This document shows, piece by piece, positions 5,029 through 7,101 of a stretch of DNA of 7,101 bases. The notes under the pieces are model-generated. The model searched no databases. It was given only the letters and a program-made list of their open reading frames with translations, and was not told the DNA's origin. A program made the position numbers and the translations under genes. This stretch comes from Tannerella sp. (GTDB lineage Bacteria; Bacteroidota; Bacteroidia; Bacteroidales; Tannerellaceae): positions 1 to 7,101 of the forward strand of contig JAITBC010000302.1 in the NCBI GenBank assembly GCA_031283785.1, read 5' to 3'. The stretch's first letter is position 1. Every line of letters starts with the position of its first letter.

Positions 5029-7101
5029 ATGACAAAACAAAACAGAATCCATATTAAAGAACTTTTCACCCGCAAAAGTACTTTAACAGTCATCATCACA
5101 ATGTTACTTGCATGTCTTTTCACTACGCATGCGGAACAATTGTCATTACATGAAACGCAGCAAGCGCAGCCTATATCAGGGGTTGTGCGGGATCAAAACG
5201 GAGATCCCGTTATTGGTGCGACAGTCCTCGAAAAAGGGAACTCCGACAATGGAACAATCACAAATGTCAATGGGGAATTTTCCATTCAAATAGCGCCGAA
5301 TGGCATATTAAAAATATCTTATATCGGATATATCACACAAGAGGTAAATGTAAGAAATGAAAAATCGATACAAATCACATTACATGAAGATGTGCAAAAT
5401 CTGGAAGAAGTTGTCGTCGTCGGATATGGAACACAGAAAAAAGTAAATCTCACCGGCTCGGTTTCTGTTGTCAGTGGGCAGGATATTACCTCTAAGTCCT
5501 CTACAGACGTAGTAAATGCAATGATGGGGCAGATACCGGGGCTACTTGTTACGCGTAATAGCGGACAACCCGGTTCGGAAATTGATGGAACCGCTTCCAT
5601 ACGCATACGCGGTTTTACGTCGGTTAACGATGCCCAGGCCCTTGTTCTGATTGATGGCGTGGAAGGATTGTTGCACACGTTAAATGCCGAGGATATTGAA
5701 TCCATTTCGGTATTGAAAGATGCGGCGTCGGCTTCCATTTATGGATCGCGTGCTGCTGCCGGCGTAATTCTGGTAACGACCAAAAAGGGCTTTGCGGAAA
5801 AAACAAAAGTAACCTACAACGGTTCGTTTGGGATCAATGTGCCGGGTTTGATGCTGAAACGTGTTCCACCATGGGAAGATTATGAATGGATACACCAATC
5901 CTTATATAACGTTAATCCTGCCTTTGTCATCAATAGGGAAGCTGTTGATATGATAGCTAATCCCAATCACAAATATCGTGTTATGGGAACACGTTGGGAA
6001 GAATATTACGCCAACAACTGGATGCATCTAGGAATGAAAGAATATACCACTCAGCAGACCCATTCGGTATCGGTTACCGGCGGAAACAACAAAACACAGT
6101 ATTATGTGTCGGGTGGTTTCTATACCAAAAGTGGAATACTTCAATACGGACCTGATAAAAGTAACCGCGTCAACTTCCGATCTTCGTTGAATACCGAAAT
6201 CAATAAATATCTGGATTTCAATATACAAGTTGCATACGAAGGGATTCGGAAAAAAGAAGTTGCATATTCCGGAGGAGAGGCTGGACGTACATCAGCGGAA
6301 AAGATATTAGGCCTTTTGTATACTAAAGCCGGATATCATGGTCTATATAATCCTGAAGAAGATACCTATTACGACATAGACCCGTATTCCAATGGCAGTT
6401 CTGCCAATCCCATCCAGATCATGAAAGAGGGAGGGGAGATAAAAAATCAATATCACTATTTTACAGGTTTTGCCGGTTTGCGTGTCAAGAATGTGGTGAA
6501 AGATCTGACGCTCGATCTGAACTTTTCGCGACGGGCAGGATTTGAAGCGTATGAGGGGGATTATCGTTTTATTAAAGGCCATGGCAGAAACGGTGCGGCT
6601 CGGCCTACTGATGTCAACAATCCGCAAAGAGTAATCAAAAGAAAAGCCAATTCTTATCAGGATAAATTTGAAGCTTTACTGAATTACGATTTGAACACGG
6701 GTAAACACCATATCCATCTATTAGGAGGAGCTTCATACGAACAGTATCTCAGGGACTATATGTCTGCCGAAGCAAGAAATGGTATTTCGAATGATTTCTT
6801 CAGTTTTAATTACTATGCCAGCAATGAGGCGGCCAACACCGTGTTGAGCGATGCAATACAGCCGTGGAAAATGGCTTCACTGTTCGGACGCGTTAATTAC
6901 GATTTTGCCGGTCGTTATCTTTTGGAGGCTAACCTGCGCTACGATGGCAGTTCGCGACTATCGCCGGGTAACCGTTGGGGATTGTTTCCTTCGGCTTCCG
7001 TCGGGTGGCGCATCAGTGAAGAAACGTTTTTTGAAGGAGCCAAAAAATTCATCGACAATCTCAAACTGCGCGCTTCATGGGGGACTTTAGGCAACAGTAC
7101 C
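5029..7101 (+). CDS. SusC/RagA-family TonB-dependent outer-membrane receptor, 3' end cut by window
   Basis: The frame from ATG 5029 stays open for 691 codons to the window edge. It encodes a SusC-like outer-membrane transporter that imports oligosaccharides with a SusD lipoprotein lid, powered by TonB. Residues 1-35 form a signal peptide: a basic N-region, the hydrophobic stretch LTVIITMLLACLF at 19-31, and a probable cleavage after THA at 33-35. Residues 48-120 form a carboxypeptidase-regulatory-like beta-sandwich domain (ISGVVRDQNGDPVIGATV, then GEFSI and YIGY). A TonB-box-like LEEVVVVGYG lies at 125-134. The plug runs from about 139 to 255 with the signatures IRIRGF at 191-196, LVLIDGV at 205-211 and YGSRAAAGVILVTTKKG at 238-254. 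The rest is barrel, with alternating strands. Members are usually about 1000 residues, so roughly a third is missing off the edge. An in-frame TAA at 5023-5025 makes 5029 the first possible Met. The cargo is inferred to be an amino-sugar glycan from the adjoining nag genes. Confidence 0.95.
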   Translation, partial: MTKQNRIHIKELFTRKSTLTVIITMLLACLFTTHAEQLSLHETQQAQPISGVVRDQNGDPVIGATVLEKGNSDNGTITNVNGEFSIQIAPNGILKISYIGYITQEVNVRNEKSIQITLHEDVQNLEEVVVVGYGTQKKVNLTGSVSVVSGQDITSKSSTDVVNAMMGQIPGLLVTRNSGQPGSEIDGTASIRIRGFTSVNDAQALVLIDGVEGLLHTLNAEDIESISVLKDAASASIYGSRAAAGVILVTTKKGFAEKTKVTYNGSFGINVPGLMLKRVPPWEDYEWIHQSLYNVNPAFVINREAVDMIANPNHKYRVMGTRWEEYYANNWMHLGMKEYTTQQTHSVSVTGGNNKTQYYVSGGFYTKSGILQYGPDKSNRVNFRSSLNTEINKYLDFNIQVAYEGIRKKEVAYSGGEAGRTSAEKILGLLYTKAGYHGLYNPEEDTYYDIDPYSNGSSANPIQIMKEGGEIKNQYHYFTGFAGLRVKNVVKDLTLDLNFSRRAGFEAYEGDYRFIKGHGRNGAARPTDVNNPQRVIKRKANSYQDKFEALLNYDLNTGKHHIHLLGGASYEQYLRDYMSAEARNGISNDFFSFNYYASNEAANTVLSDAIQPWKMASLFGRVNYDFAGRYLLEANLRYDGSSRLSPGNRWGLFPSASVGWRISEETFFEGAKKFIDNLKLRASWGTLGNST

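Noticed and set aside
5104..5115. Lipoprotein signal (LLAC at residues 26-29) in the SusC-like protein
   Set aside because: SusC-family receptors are integral barrels with ordinary signal peptides; the Cys sits inside the hydrophobic core and THA at 33-35 gives a better normal cleavage site.
5108..5293. Plus-strand 61-codon ORF inside the receptor 5' region
   Set aside because: It is out of frame with the long SusC reading frame (5029-7101), whose signal peptide and regulatory-like domain explain the same bases.
5319..5738. Minus-strand 139-codon ORF opposite the SusC plug
   Set aside because: It is Ser/Thr/Cys-rich with no recognisable motif and lies fully antisense to conserved plug signatures, as expected for a shadow frame.
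6851..7090. Plus-strand 79-codon ORF near the right edge
   Set aside because: It is out of frame with the SusC barrel, which reads cleanly through this region with typical strand sequences such as RVNYDF and LRYDGSSRLSPG.

Overview
The window looks like chromosomal DNA of a Bacteroidota species, most likely from the order Bacteroidales. The reasons are a SusC/RagA-type TonB-dependent receptor, a XylR-type (sugar-sensor plus AraC) regulator start, a FucP/NagP-type sugar transporter, A/T-rich translation-start regions with almost no Shine-Dalgarno sequences, and moderate GC content. I cannot name the genus or species from the sequence alone.

Layout: (1) Positions 1-172, minus strand: the first 57 residues of a XylR-like sugar-responsive regulator, cut by the window edge. 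(2) Positions 173-476: a 304-base AT-rich divergent intergenic region that should hold the promoters for both directions. (3) Positions 477-4823, plus strand: four tightly packed genes. They are a Gfo/Idh/MocA-family oxidoreductase with a twin-arginine start, an MFS sugar transporter of the FHS (FucP/NagP) family, N-acetylglucosamine-6-phosphate deacetylase (nagA), and a glucosamine-6-phosphate deaminase-like protein (nagB family). The gaps are 27 nt, an 8-nt overlap and 2 nt, so this is almost certainly one operon. (4) Positions 4824-5028: a 205-base spacer with two hairpins, an isolated strong Shine-Dalgarno sequence before a three-codon ORF, and a 43-codon ORF ending just before the next gene. 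(5) From 5029 to the right edge: the first 691 residues of a SusC-like outer-membrane receptor, cut by the window.

How the genes fit together (inference): the locus looks like the start of a polysaccharide-utilisation locus for an amino-sugar-containing glycan. SusC, with a SusD partner expected just beyond the window, would import oligosaccharides. Glycosidases outside the window would release N-acetylglucosamine or a related sugar. The MFS protein would carry it across the inner membrane, a kinase not present here would phosphorylate it, and NagA plus the NagB-like enzyme would take it to fructose-6-phosphate. The Tat-type oxidoreductase is the least understood member and the best candidate for unrecognised chemistry. 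The divergent regulator probably controls the operon. I found no mobile element, CRISPR array, tRNA or rRNA.
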